The notes beneath the pieces were generated by a model. The model was not told the DNA's origin. It saw only the letters and a program-made list of their open reading frames with translations, and made no database searches. The position numbers were made by a program, and so were the translations under genes. Positions 11,487 to 22,187 of a DNA stretch of 64,000 bases are shown one piece after another; the first letter of the stretch is position 1, and every line of letters begins with the position of its first letter. Origin of the DNA: Ampelocalamus luodianensis. Its lineage: Eukaryota > Streptophyta > Magnoliopsida > Poales > Poaceae. The stretch is from the NCBI GenBank assembly GCA_036346255.1, contig CM070619.1, forward strand, positions 27,596,342 to 27,660,341. The letters are read 5' to 3'.

Positions 11487-12572
11487 CTCGGCCACTTCCC
11501 ACGCCTGGGTCTTCTGGACTATCTTCTGGTCAGGTGGGTGACCACTCCCTTGCCCGCGTCCTCCATTAGGACGAGGGGCCGCTCCAATCTTCTGAGGGCA
11601 ACTATTCGCATAGTGGCCCTTGTTGTGGTAGTAGAAGCAAGTGGCCTCGGCAGTCGGATTGCGGAGGCCACCTTGCTGCTAGGCCGCAGGTGCACGTGGC
11701 TGAAACACGGCCTACGGGGGACGAGCAACTGGTATCGACGACCTCGGCGGTGGTGAAGCCTGAAAACGGGCCCCTGGTGCTGGCCCAACATGGGGACGGG
11801 AGAGGCTGGCCTGTGCGGTCTTCTGGGCCTCCCACTTGCGCTTGCGGGACTCGCCCAGCGCTCTCGCCTTGTGCTTGGCGACGATGGCATTATCCACCAA
11901 GGTTTGGAAGTCAGCAAAATCAACAATAAAGAGCTTGTCCTGCAGCTCCTCAGACAAGCCCTCCATGAACTTCTCCTGCTTGGCCTCATCAGTGGCCACC
12001 TCAGCAGGAGCATACCTCGCCAGATGGTTGAATTCATGGAGGTACTCAGTCACAGACTTGCGCCCTTGCTTGAGTGCGATAAACTCCTTTTTCTTGAGCT
12101 TCATTATGCCGGCAGGGACATGAGCCCGACGGAAAGCAGTGTGAAACTCCTCCCAAGTGACCACATGGCCAGCGGGCTGCATGGTAAGGAAATTCTCCCA
12201 CCATGAGAATGCTGCACCCTCAAGTTGATGGGATGCGTAGAGTGCCTTCTCCTGGTCCTAACACTGAGCAATGTTGAGCTTTTGCTCAACCAGACGCGGC
12301 CAATCATCCGCATCAAGTGGGTCCTCAGACCAGGAGAAGGTAGGTGGTTGCGTATGGAGGAACTCCGAGAGTCCACCACGAGACTGATGTCCACCACCTC
12401 CAAATCCGGAGGCACTGGAGGGAGTGGAGGTGTTCCTCGCAATGACCTCCACGATCCGTGCCTGATCCATATGGTTCCGCTCGATCTGAGCGAGAACCTC
12501 AGCCATGGTCGGAGGAGGCAGGAGCTCCTCATCATGACCCACTAGCTGACCGTTGCAGGTTCTTTCAGCCAT
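11487..12572 (-). pseudogene. Element A gag (capsid and zinc knuckle), frameshifted
   Basis: The N-terminal part (12572-12258) contains PPTMAEVLAQIERNHMDQ and a PTFSWSEDPLDADDW block, then terminates after LNIAQC. The capsid core continues at 12182-11712 (WEEFHTAFRRAHVP, EFIALKQGRKSVTEY, ARYAP, GLSEEL). A frame change leads to the nucleocapsid knuckle near 11640, read as CFYYHNKGHYANSC. The second cysteine of the CCHC knuckle is tyrosine, so zinc binding should be lost. The coding line then meets the copia LTR at 11486. Gag packages the element RNA into particles. Confidence 0.9.
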
Positions 12573-13158
12573 CCTGTTCCACTAAGATAAGTCAGCAACA
12601 ACTCCAGGACAGAAGGCAAGGAAAAAAAATTATCATCTCTACGAAATGAACTCCAAAAGCTTAAAAACCAGCATAAAATCAATGCAAGATCTCAATTTAC
12701 AAAATCAACTTCCCGGTATAACTAACTCGTATGGAAGAACGAGCAATCAGTTTTAGGAAGGCAATTTCAGAATACAACCCTTGGTTCAACACAACTAAAC
12801 AGCAAGGTAAAACCACCTAAAGGAGGGTTAGACACTTAGCTAACTCATATCACATCTTACCCTTTTATTCCCACAATTTTTAGTTGGATTAACCTCCCAT
12901 TTTCAGTTCTACACGCTAACTACTAGCTAGCTGTCCAGATTTCTCCTCCAAGTCCCTGGCCGAAATCTCCCACTTCAGAAGCTCCTAATCTTCACCAACA
13001 GACATCCAACACTTCAATTTATAACTCTCATGGTTCTCTCAAAACCAATTTAACCGATAAACCACTATCTTTTGAAAGAAGATAAGAGGAAAATCAGCAT
13101 TTCAAAACTTAACAAGACAAGGTAAGGTGAGCAAGCTAGGATAGGTAAGGAATAAAAT
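12573..13158 (-). other. Element A 5' untranslated leader (truncated)
   Basis: Non-coding leader between gag and the insertion point of D. It resembles the leader of element C (26294-26931) in reverse, for example the shared word ggttaaattggtttt. The primer-binding site and 5' LTR of A are not in the window because D (and F within D) separate them. Confidence 0.75.
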
Positions 13159-13311
13159 TGTAGAGACCCCAGAATATTGGAAATGTACTTAATTAAAGTT
13201 ATACTGTAGCACAATTCTTAATTAAGGAACAGTGCTACTCCTTTATTAAAGATCATGCTAGAAGCATAAATTTAATAAGTAACAAACCCAATATTTAGGC
13301 ATCCCGGATAT
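13159..13311 (-). mobile_element. Element D, 3' LTR fragment 1 (terminal 153 bp)
   Basis: Minus-strand LTR end (…GGGGTCTCTACA at 13159). It is cut at 13311 by element B, and the LTR resumes at 36394 (shared 5 bp gatat). Left flank aaaat (13154-13158) is the predicted half of D's TSD. The other half must lie beyond 64000. Confidence 0.85.
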
Positions 13312-14580
13312 TGTAATATCCCGAAAGTGAGATAAGAAATGAATCGGGGGAGATTAAATTATTCGGGAGAGAATTCGATGGTGTTCGGGAGGGACCAACA
13401 TGAAATTTCTCAGTTCAACTATTAGAGAGGGGGTTAATCGCTGATCTAATGGAACTTGGGCTTGGGCCTCGGCCCAAGGAGACTAGGGGGTGGCCGGCCA
13501 AAGGGGGGGCACCACTCCCCCCAAACCCTAACCGCAGCCCCTCCTCCCACCTCCTCCACGCCCCCACCCCTCTCCCCTTGGTGTGGCCGCCTCATCCCCT
13601 CCCCCGATGCCTCCCCTCCCTGGTTGCTCTCCTCCTTGTGACCCTCCCAAGCTCTCCTCCAAGGCTCCCCATTGCTGCCGGCCAAGGGATCTTCCTTTTG
13701 CAGCCGGCCAAGAAGGAAGAAGAAGGGGAAAAGAAGAGGAGGGAGAAGAAAAGGGAGAAAAGAAGGAAGAAAGGAGAAGGAGGATCTTCTTCAGGGCCTG
13801 TTCATCGTCGTCCAGCACGTCGTCAAGGGTAACGACGGGTTTCTTGTGATGTGTGATAGTCATTAGAGGCGATTGCTAGTAGATCGATTGGATCGGTTTA
13901 ATTCTGTTAAATGTTCAATTCTGTCCAGAATGTTGTGCGGCCAGTTTCATTTATTTATATGCCGAATTAGGAGTTATGTTCTCCTAGAGATATGTCGATT
14001 ATGTTCTTAGCTTTTAGTGGCCACCAAGATCACCCAAATCCGATTAACGGTCAGGAAGTTATGATTTATTTAGTATCGCTGCCCGGCAAATCTGTCAGTT
14101 TCTGGCAGTTTGTAGGAATCTGGTTAAAACTGATATTTAAAGGGAGAATCAGGGGATCTCAGTATAACTAAAAACGTGGGTAATTGACATACCTTTTTAG
14201 GGAGATAAAGAACGCAAGATTTGGATATTCGTAGCAAAAGTTATGGAGGTTTTAGTGTACTGTCCAGAGAACCCGACGTGAATTCTGAGGTCTGATAGTT
14301 TGGCTTGCTAGGGGCAGTAAATGGCCGAATAAAAAGGGCTCCCCAACTAAGTTTATTTGGGTAATTCAATTACCTTTTCAGAAAGTCTAAGATCATCTTA
14401 GTTGGGCTCCTGAGCAGAAAGTTATGTATTTTAGAATCTGGCTGTTCACAATGATCACCAAAGCGATCACTAGAAATTGGAGATTTTGATAACACTCGGG
14501 CGGTTAGCGAGTTCGTTTGTGTTGTTTTTATGCTTTTGGTCCAGTATGTTGGTCTTAGATTGTGATATTTTTATATTCAG

Positions 14581-14640
14581 GTGGGAGCGTGACCCCAGGG
14601 GCAGCGCCCTCTTCGCGTCCACCGTTCTCTCACGGTTGAG
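14581..14640 (+). other. Putative 60-nt mini-exon in B LTR
   Basis: Acceptor tttttatattcag ends at 14580 and GC-type donor TGAG|GCAAGT begins at 14641. The length is exactly 60 nt, as at the equivalent place in E (46325-46384). The next acceptor is at 15282, giving a 642-nt putative intron that contains the hairpin array. Confidence 0.48.
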
Positions 14641-14912
14641 GCAAGTACTCGGGTTAATGCACATTTATGTTTGTATGATGAAAATTGTGATGGGTATTGT
14701 TGGTATTAGCCATGTTTACTTGTTAATGAGATGAGTTACCATTTAGCTTGATGACTGCTAGTTATGTTTAAAGAATTCTTCCGCATGATTTTAGTACTTA
14801 CATGTTTGTGTGGACTCTTTGAATTCTTACATGTGAAAGATATTGTCATGGTGCATATGCATATTTTGAGCATGTTGAGACTTGGTTATGTGGTTACCAT
14901 GTTTATATACTT

Positions 14913-15063
14913 GAGGTCCCCGTCATGCAATGACGGGCTTGAGGTCCCCACATTCGTGGAATGTGGGCTATGAGTAAAGAGGTCCCCATAATTAATGTGA
15001 TGGGCAAAAGTCCCTATACATGTGGTGTATAGGCTCTTGGTCCCTGTGCCAGAGGGCACAGGC
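14913..15063 (+). repeat. Five tandem co-varying hairpins in B LTR
   Basis: Five consecutive units share a (g/a)gtcc leader and a closing ggc, but their stem sequences differ. Perfect 8-bp stems: cccgtcat/atgacggg (14919-14937), cccacatt/aatgtggg (14947-14967), cctataca/tgtatagg (15013-15033) and cctgtgcc/ggcacagg (15043-15062). The third unit (14985-15004) keeps only cccat/atggg. Loops are 3-5 nt. Different stems with pairing retained imply that structure, not sequence, is maintained. Confidence 0.85.
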
Positions 15064-15645
15064 AAGGGTATTCATTGACGGATGATTACCCCGAATTACC
15101 GGTAAAAATGCGAAAAGAGATAAAGTTTAAAAGGAGCATTGCATGGGTTGCATTTCTTAAGTTAAAGGCTATGTTCAGTGTATTGTTATCGTGGTTTACT
15201 AATGCTATGCTTGTAATATTGTTTTTAGCCTTGTTGGTACTTGCTGAGTATTTGGCTCACTCTTGCTTAATTTGTGTTTTAGGTACCAATGGCAGGAGCG
15301 ACATGCATGGGAGGGAGTATATGTTGGACACGCACACTACCTCACGCTCCTAAGGCGTTTACCACTTAGCTTCAATTTAGAAATAAATAAACTGCTTGGT
15401 TATCACCTATAGATGATTTTGGCTTGAGTAACTGTTTATTTGTAATAATGATATTGCTAGGTCTTGATATGTCCATTTGGTTATCATGCTTGTTTATGAG
15501 AATTTTGTTAAATGCTATGTTTCATTGTTGAACCCTCGGTATAGTTGATTAAACAAAGGAGACTCTGTCAAAATTTTGTAGATTGTGCTAGGTTAACTTA
15601 TTTCCAGTAGCATTCCAGGCTCTATTAGAGTTGGGGTGTTACTGT

Positions 15646-15657
15646 TGGTATCAGAGC
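15646..15657 (+). other. Primer-binding site of element B
   Basis: TGGTATCAGAGC lies two bases after the 5' LTR. It is complementary to the 3' end of plant initiator Met-tRNA, the usual primer for minus-strand DNA synthesis in these elements. Confidence 0.93.
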
Positions 15658-17345
15658 GGGCTGTAGGTCCGTGGTTAATGAAACATTAATTTTGACACAC
15701 TAAGCACAGTAGATGGGTTGGGTTTTTGCATTGCATTTACGTTTCCGTTGATATTATAGTATGACTTGTGCTTTAGTTGATGTGAGGACCCCGGTTTATT
15801 TGACTTGTAATGCTTAGCCTTCCATTGACCATAGCATTACAATTCAAATAAACCAAGCCTCAGGATATGTATACTTCCCAGAAATGCAGTATACACACCC
15901 CGTTACAAAATCATGTATCAATTCCATACAACAAGAGGCTACAATATCAAAACTTCAATATATACAACAGATTGAACTTACAAGATAAATAACAAACTAC
16001 ACAGCGGAAGCAAAAGCCATAAGATGGCAATAAATAAAAGAGCCAATTAGTATGCCTTTACCCACAAGGCAACCAACCGGGCCGCCAAGCTAGTCGTCAA
16101 ACCCGCAGCACAGCTCACAAAAAGGAAAGCCCTTGGGACTCACCTTCTTCCTCTCCAACAAAAACATTAAGCAAAGCCGATGAGTACAAAGATTGTCTTT
16201 GTACTCGCAAGACTGACGTGTGAACTAGCAGACCTATTCATATGCTACATGCAGGCTTATCTGGTGGAGGCCATATGTTTCATTTGCATAAAGCCAACTT
16301 TATTTGCAATAATGTAATACAGTTTAAAGGCAAGTTTGCAATTCATTTTTAATTGAAATAACAGTAAGGATAGTAATAACAAAAGAGTAAAGGTAAATAA
16401 CCTAGAAGTGACTATCCCAATAGTCACCATTAACAATAGCACGAATCCCGCATTCGCACTCACCCTTCAAGTTTTTAATTTAAATGTTGTAGTCTAACTC
16501 TTGATAAGCTTACCCAAGCGTGTCCATCACCTAGACGAGGCTATTCGAATAGTTTTAACCTCGCAGGGTGTACCATCAGCATCCACACTTCGCATCGCCT
16601 TTAAGCCAAAGCACACTCCAAGGTATGTCGCACGGCTAAGTCCTACGAGACTTTTTCCAATATTGTGTATTAACTGAGCCGCTCGTATGGATAGAAATCC
16701 ATACGCTTACATGGTAAAGCCGAAAGACAACTACCCACTCAGTGGTAAAGCTTTTGACAACTACCATGCTCCCAACACCATCCCTCCCGCGACCTCCCGC
16801 GACCTCCCGCGACCGAGTCAATACACGCCAAAGTACTAGGTCAAGAGAGGTCCCATATACTCTAGTGTGGTTAGCACGCCGAAATGCCTGGATAACAGGT
16901 ACTCACAAGATGTTCGGTCCTTAATTGACCGGGCACCTTTCCAAATACACCCAACAGATCACACCAATCTTACCATTGTGCCCAAGTCTAAATCATTTTT
17001 ATTTTGTTTTCATTTTTAGATTTGTAAATAACAAGGCATAAGAACAATAATAATTTCATGTGATCAAGATTATCGACTAACTCGATAATCGCCCAATTCT
17101 ACCGGAAGCTAAGCATGGCTAAGCAAAATGAACTCGTAATCTACTAAGTGATAAGAGTTCATCCAGCGAACTCTAACCACAACAAGTAACCTAGGCTCAG
17201 GTAGTAGAGATCAATATTTCACCTACAGGATATGCAGCTACGGTTTTAACTAATCAATTTAACACAAATTAAGCAATGCATACATACAGTTGAAACAAAA
17301 TATTAGACTTTAAAATACTGGGATAAACATGATCAAACTGCTTGC

Positions 17346-17406
17346 CTTTGCTTTGTTTGAGAAATTTGACTTACTGTGCAGAGGATCACTCTCGATATCA
17401 CGTCAT
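17346..17406 (-). other. Putative mini-exon in SL2 (61 nt)
   Basis: On the minus strand the acceptor tcttatcgttag is followed by 61 nt and then AAAG|GCAAGC. This is the only copy whose length is not a multiple of three, in keeping with decay of an old solo LTR. The next acceptor is at 16153, with the 11-bp hairpin just before it. Confidence 0.45.
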
Positions 17407-19350
17407 CTAACGATAAGAACTGCCAAAGCGAAAAACAGCAAATAAACACCAGAACGCCAACAGAATCCAAAAACAATAACACAGAAGACAGATTATGAAT
17501 TTAGGAACAACAAAAAGCTGATTTGGAGATCATTTAAATTAGATAGGATTTCTTATTACTGATCTTTCCAAACTCACTTTTTCCACGATAATCAGACAGT
17601 CAAAAATCAAACCTCTTATATATTATATTCTTTCGACATACTTAGATGGTGATTGTGTGCACATCTATTAACTAAGCAGCAAATTACCACATTTTAATTA
17701 ACTAACTATTCTAGCCTAACCATTCACTTAATTATCATTTTAGTCAATTGATTTGCCCACTAACTTATATTGCCTAAGAGCATAATCTGCCAATTAATCA
17801 TCTACAAACTACTAACCTCTTAATGCCTCTAAGCTAACTACTACAATAACAGAGTCATTAACTTAACACTGAAAATCTTCAAACTACTGCTCAGGTAACC
17901 TACAATAAGGACATGCCTTATACTAAGAACTAATAGTTAAATTCACTAAAATTATAATTTTCAGATCTACTACTTCAAATAGCTCAAGTGTTCAAAAGGT
18001 TAATTGATTCCACATCTTTCTAACTACTTGGCCAAGCAAGGTTATCAGTCTAAGACAACTTGTATTAGCTTCAGATTGCCTTTACTGCCCAGAACCTCTA
18101 TCAGAACTGGAAGCTTTAGTCAAATAGACAAAACTGAGACTTCAGTTTACTATTTAGACAACCTACAGCAGCAAATAATTTATGAACTGAATTGCTAAGC
18201 TTCTTTACAAGTTCAATTATAACCTTTGCACTAACCAGGTCATACACTTATTTAGCAAATTTGATAGTTTTCAGATTACTGACAATACAATTTGACCATC
18301 TAACAGCTTCTTTGAACATTCATACCAACAAGAGTTTGAGACCTAGAGTTGCTAATTAAATAATTTATTTGCTAAATACTACCTCTTAAGGGATTCACCA
18401 AGAACTAATAAAATCTAATAGCAATTGCATTTCACCTCTTTCAGATTACTGACAACAGAGAACAGCTTCAGAGAACTAATGTCTAAATTTCTTTCAAAAC
18501 TCAACTTCCAACTTTGTTAATACATTTGAGTGAACTAATGGACATTTACAAGGTTGATTAGCAGAGAATGGCTTGGTTTAAGAGGGTGGGTCCCACTGTC
18601 AGCCAAATCAGCAACAGGGAGCTCAAAGAAGAACAGAGGAGGCTCGGGCTGAACTCTGGCCGAATTGGAGCTGAGGTCGTCGCCGGCGAGGGGAGTGGTG
18701 CGGAGGCAGTGGAGATGGCCAAAATGGGTTGCTGGGGTGTCAAGGAGACTATGGGTAGTCGCGGGGTGGCCGGAGAGGCAGTGTGGCGGCGCGGCGACAG
18801 GACGCGGCGGCCGGCCGAGGGGGTGAAAAGGGGCGACGGCGTCGGGTGCAAACGGAGCAAAACTAGCGAGAGCATGAGCATACCTAGGGTTCCAGGAGCA
18901 TGATGGAGTGGTCCGAGAAGCCGGAGGGTGACCGGAGAGGGCTGTCCACGGTGACCCGGGGCGGCGCAGGGTGACCAACGGCGGCGGCAACCTAGGGAGG
19001 AAACGAGAGCGAATGAGTGATGGGGTTAGATAGAGGGAGGTACAAGGATGCTCACGGCGGAGAGAATCAGGCTCGGGCTCGCCAAGAAGATACGCGCGTG
19101 AGAAGCGCGTGGAGGCCGAGTCGGGAAGAAGCCGTGCGCGCAGCTCCTCAGTGGCGGTTCCTCCAAATAGATGGAGGGGTTTTGCTTCTCTAGTCAAGGG
19201 GCGCGCTGTGACGCGGTGGGCGGCGGCAGGAGATCGCCGGAGTAGCCGGAACAGCGTCGAGCGGGTCGGCTCGGGAGTTCATTTTGAGCTGAGAGGAAGA
19301 GTGAGGATGGAGAGGGAGGTCAAAGGGATGAAGGGATGCTCGGGAGCGGC

Positions 19351-19360
19351 CATTTATAGG
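19351..19360 (-). promoter_or_regulatory. Candidate TATA box of SL2
   Basis: Minus-strand cctataaatg lies about 760 bp from the LTR start, upstream of a GC-rich leader. Called on motif and position only. Confidence 0.5.
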
Positions 19361-20167
19361 TGAAGGACGGAGCTGCCGAGGTGAGGCGCGCGAGAAAACC
19401 GCGGGCGGTTTGGTGGTGCCGGTGAATGGAGCTCGGCGGAGCTTGCCACGACGCTCAGAGCGCGGGCGAGGTGGCGCGGGCGCCGCGTGGAGGAGAGGTT
19501 CTGACGATAGGGTCGGGAAGTCAGTGAGAGAGGAGGGAGGCTCGGCGTGAACTGGTTTGGCTAGACTCGGGTTCGAAGGGGCCGGTCGGAGGAACAGTGC
19601 TCGGGCTGGGATTTGGATTTAGGGTTTTTAGTATTTTGACCGAAAATAAGCAAGTTTGACCTAGCCGTTTGAAATAGAAATAAAATTTGAAAAATTCTGA
19701 AAATTTTTGTGGGCACTCTGGGGTTCACAAGAGACTTAGGAAAATTAATTTTAAACATTTTATATATTAAAATTTGTTAGAATTAAATTGTTTTCAAATC
19801 TGCATTAATGATGTGATTTGAATTTTGTTGAAGTCAAAATTACTTCTAAAAATTTAGTAAAAATAATTAAAATTCAATATAAATAATCTAGTATTTGAAT
19901 AAATTATTTTTGGAAACTTTCATTCACACATTTTTCTGGAATTCAAAGGAAGATTGAAACCAAGTTAAAAATTTGAAATTTCAACACAACCTTCACTACA
20001 ACAATAAAAGTTTAAAATTGCACGTAAGTTTTAGCATGACCAAAAGATATAACAAAAGTTTTTAATCTTTAATACTTTTATACATTTGAAATACAAACCC
20101 TAATTTTGGGGTTGTTACAGTTGACTGTTGTGCTTATCGTTTAAATTGTCTTGTTTGTGATTGTTTA

Positions 20168-21515
20168 GTGATGATGGCAAGGGGTGGAGGCCGCGGTCGT
20201 GGTCGTGGCCGGCAGGGTGCCGGGCGAGGCCAGGAAATGCCCCCGCCGGAAGTTCAGAACTCCGTAGCTGGGGAAGCTAGTCCTGTGGGGTCAGAGGAAG
20301 AAGTTGCTTCAAAGAAGGTAAGAGAATCGTGCACCACCAACGCGCTCGTTGTCGCTCCCATGGTGGCCCCTGCAGCAGCCTCTGCGGCGTTTGCCATGGG
20401 GCTACATCAGTGGAATGCTTTGAGGCTGGACACCTTCGACGGGTCAGGCACGCCAGTTGATGCAGCTAACTCGCTGCGACACATGGAGAGGCATTTTGGA
20501 GCTCTAGGGATGACATCAGAGATGAGGGCACAGTTTGTCGCCTTCCAGCTTAAAGGGCAAGCGGACATCTGGTGGGAAGGAGTCCTGACGGCTAGGACCG
20601 CTGCCCATGGCCCAGTTACTTGGGAGTTGTTTGTGGAACAATTTCGGAGGAGGTTTTATCCTACCTCGTTTGTGGAGAGGATGGAGGTTTCATTGCAAAG
20701 CTACAAGTAGGGCAAGATGACAGTGTCGGAATATGAGGCGGGTTTTAACAACCTGATCCGCTTTGTTCCGGCAGTGGCTACGGATGAGGTGGAGAAGGCC
20801 AAGAGGTTTCGTAGAGGACTCAGACAGGAGTTTCGCCAGGTTTTGGGGGCATTGGGTTGCGTGATTTTAGCTCCCTGGTAGAGCAAGTTAGGGGCATGGA
20901 GCTAGAGATGCAGCTTGGGGAAGAGTTACCAGGTGCAGGAGGTACTATGGTTCGTGAGGGGCCGTGGCGATCAAGAAGAGTTTTGGAGGAGGGAGGGTCA
21001 TCCCAAACCGCTTACAAGAAGTTCAAGGGCCCGAGCATTCCTTCAAGTCCAAGTCCACAAAGCCACAATCATCCTCCACTTCCCGACCTTCAGCGAGTGT
21101 TCCTAGATTGCGTCCGGTACCAGGGCAAGGAATGAAGTGTTTCAAGTGTGGTAATGAGCATCGTGCTTCAGAGTGTTCTTGGTCTGGATCTTGTCGCCAC
21201 TGTGGTCGGGAGGGCCACAAGGCTTTGGTTTGTCGGCGGAATCCCGCCAATTTAATTAAGTGGAGCCATCCCGCACAAGACGAGCAAGCAGCTTCATCTC
21301 GAGGTTCTGTGCAGACGTTAGCGGCTGCTCCTACTCAGTATTGGGGACAGCCGCAGCCTTATCTACCGTTTCCTGGAGGGTTTCCACCACCGGGGTACTT
21401 TTGGCCACCGGTTCCCGCAGCACCGTTTCCAGTCGTGACGCCTTCAACACCTCCAGCAGTTGCCGCACCCCCTTACCAGAGTGTTGGAGCTCCTACCGCC
21501 CAAAGATCGCCATGA
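20168..21515 (+). pseudogene. Element B gag with two zinc knuckles (broken)
   Basis: Starts with ATG at 20168 and an RG-rich N-terminus (GRGRGRGRQ). The capsid block follows (FDGSGTPVDAANSLRHMERHF, ADIWWEG, WELFVEQFRRRFYP). An in-frame TAG at 20708 interrupts the SLQSYK…GKMTVSEYEAGF region, and a frameshift lies near 20860. The nucleocapsid part (near 21133-21230) has two knuckles, CFKCGNEHRASEC and CRHCGREGHKALVC, the first one residue shorter than the canonical spacing. It is followed by a proline-rich tail. Gag would form the particle and bind RNA. Confidence 0.88.
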
Positions 21516-21539
21516 TGCTATGCCGATCGCTGATTCTAC

Positions 21540-22010
21540 AGCCGTCCCGATGTGTTGACAGCACGCCCTTGTGGACTCGATGGAGGCCTTTGTTTTATTT
21601 GACTCGAGCTACTTTCGCTTGCCTCTTTAGAGTTTGCTAGTAGAGTACCTTTGAGTATGCATCTATAGCTCACCGCTTGTTGTTAACTCTCCGGGGAATT
21701 CTTTCTAGTTCCACGCTTGTCCTGGTTGTGTGATATCCTTAGACGGGAAGATTTTATTGCTAACTGATGGTTATGAGGATGGAACCGTTTGATGTTATTT
21801 TGGGTATGGATTGGTTGCATAGTTACCGCGCGGTCATATCTTGTTTTTGGAAGACAGTAACTCTGCGAGCTCCGTCTGGTCAGGAGATAGTTGTCCAGGG
21901 TAGTGCCCCTTCTTATTCACCTTGTGTGCTGGCTAGTTTGTTTCCTGGCAACTGGGCAGCAAAGAGTGGGTTCCTTTTGTCCCTGGTAGAGAAGCCGAGT
22001 GTGTCCCTGA
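21540..22010 (+). pseudogene. Element B protease region (degraded)
   Basis: The D-S-G position is disturbed: around 21595 the frame reads LFDSSYF. The downstream block FDVILGMDWLHSYRAVI at about 21788-21840 is well kept. Several stops and frame changes separate the pieces, so no active protease is expected. Confidence 0.75.
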
Positions 22011-22187
22011 CTGCTGCAGACCTGCCAGGGATGCCTCCACCACATCCAGTGGAGTTCAGGATCGATTTAGTACCGGGTGCTCGACCGATTTCTTTGACCC
22101 CTTACCGTCTGGTACGTCCTTTCCAGGAGGAACTAAAGAAGCAGTTGGATGATCTAAAAGAAAAAAAATCTTATTCGACCCAGTGTG
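22011..22187 (+). pseudogene. Element B RT, N-terminal part (before element C)
   Basis: LPGMPPPHPVEFRIDLVPG and the polyprotein entry to RT (ISLTPYRL, ELKKQLDDL) are readable, then a short A-run shifts the frame. Element C interrupts at 22188; the RT continues at 35461 after the TSD gtgtg. Confidence 0.85.

Larger units (their letters stand above)
13312..15643 (+). mobile_element. Element B 5' LTR
   Basis: Starts TGTAATATCCC and ends GGGTGTTACT, where relatives end in TTACA (one change). It is 2332 bp. It contains a purine-rich run at 13719-13790, a donor-like CAAGG|GTAACG at 13829 that is also present in E, and a 60-nt putative mini-exon at 14581-14640. A tandem hairpin array follows at 14913-15063, and an acceptor tttgtgttttag ends at 15282. 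Short ORFs here carry no known domain. Confidence 0.92.
15781..20119 (-). mobile_element. SL2: solo LTR (minus) in the leader of B
   Basis: On the plus strand it runs from tgtgaggacccc to ggggttgttaca, so on the minus strand it is TGTAACAACCCC…GGGGTCCTCACA, 4339 bp. The TSD gttga is perfect (15776-15780, 20120-20124). It is related to the C LTR, mainly in the 3' half. It contains a minus-strand TATA at 19351-19360, donor-like GTGAGC near 19055, a 61-nt mini-exon at 17346-17406, the palindrome at 16541-16552 and the hairpin at 16182-16206. No coding gene is seen across it. Confidence 0.93.

Noticed and set aside
13449..13866. Overlapping ORFs with Pro-, Lys- and Arg-rich proteins in the B LTR
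   Set aside because: They come from a purine-rich tract and GC-rich leader open in several frames; no conserved domain and no match to E in frame.
14641..15282. Reading the GGTCC hairpin array as a CRISPR-like repeat array
   Set aside because: Eukaryotic LTR context, units are hairpins with variable stems, no conserved direct repeat of adequate length and no cas genes.
9828..20124. Two unrelated insertions (copia LTR and SL2) share the TSD gttga
   Set aside because: A 5-bp match between two events is plausible by chance, and the element types differ; not evidence of a common mechanism.
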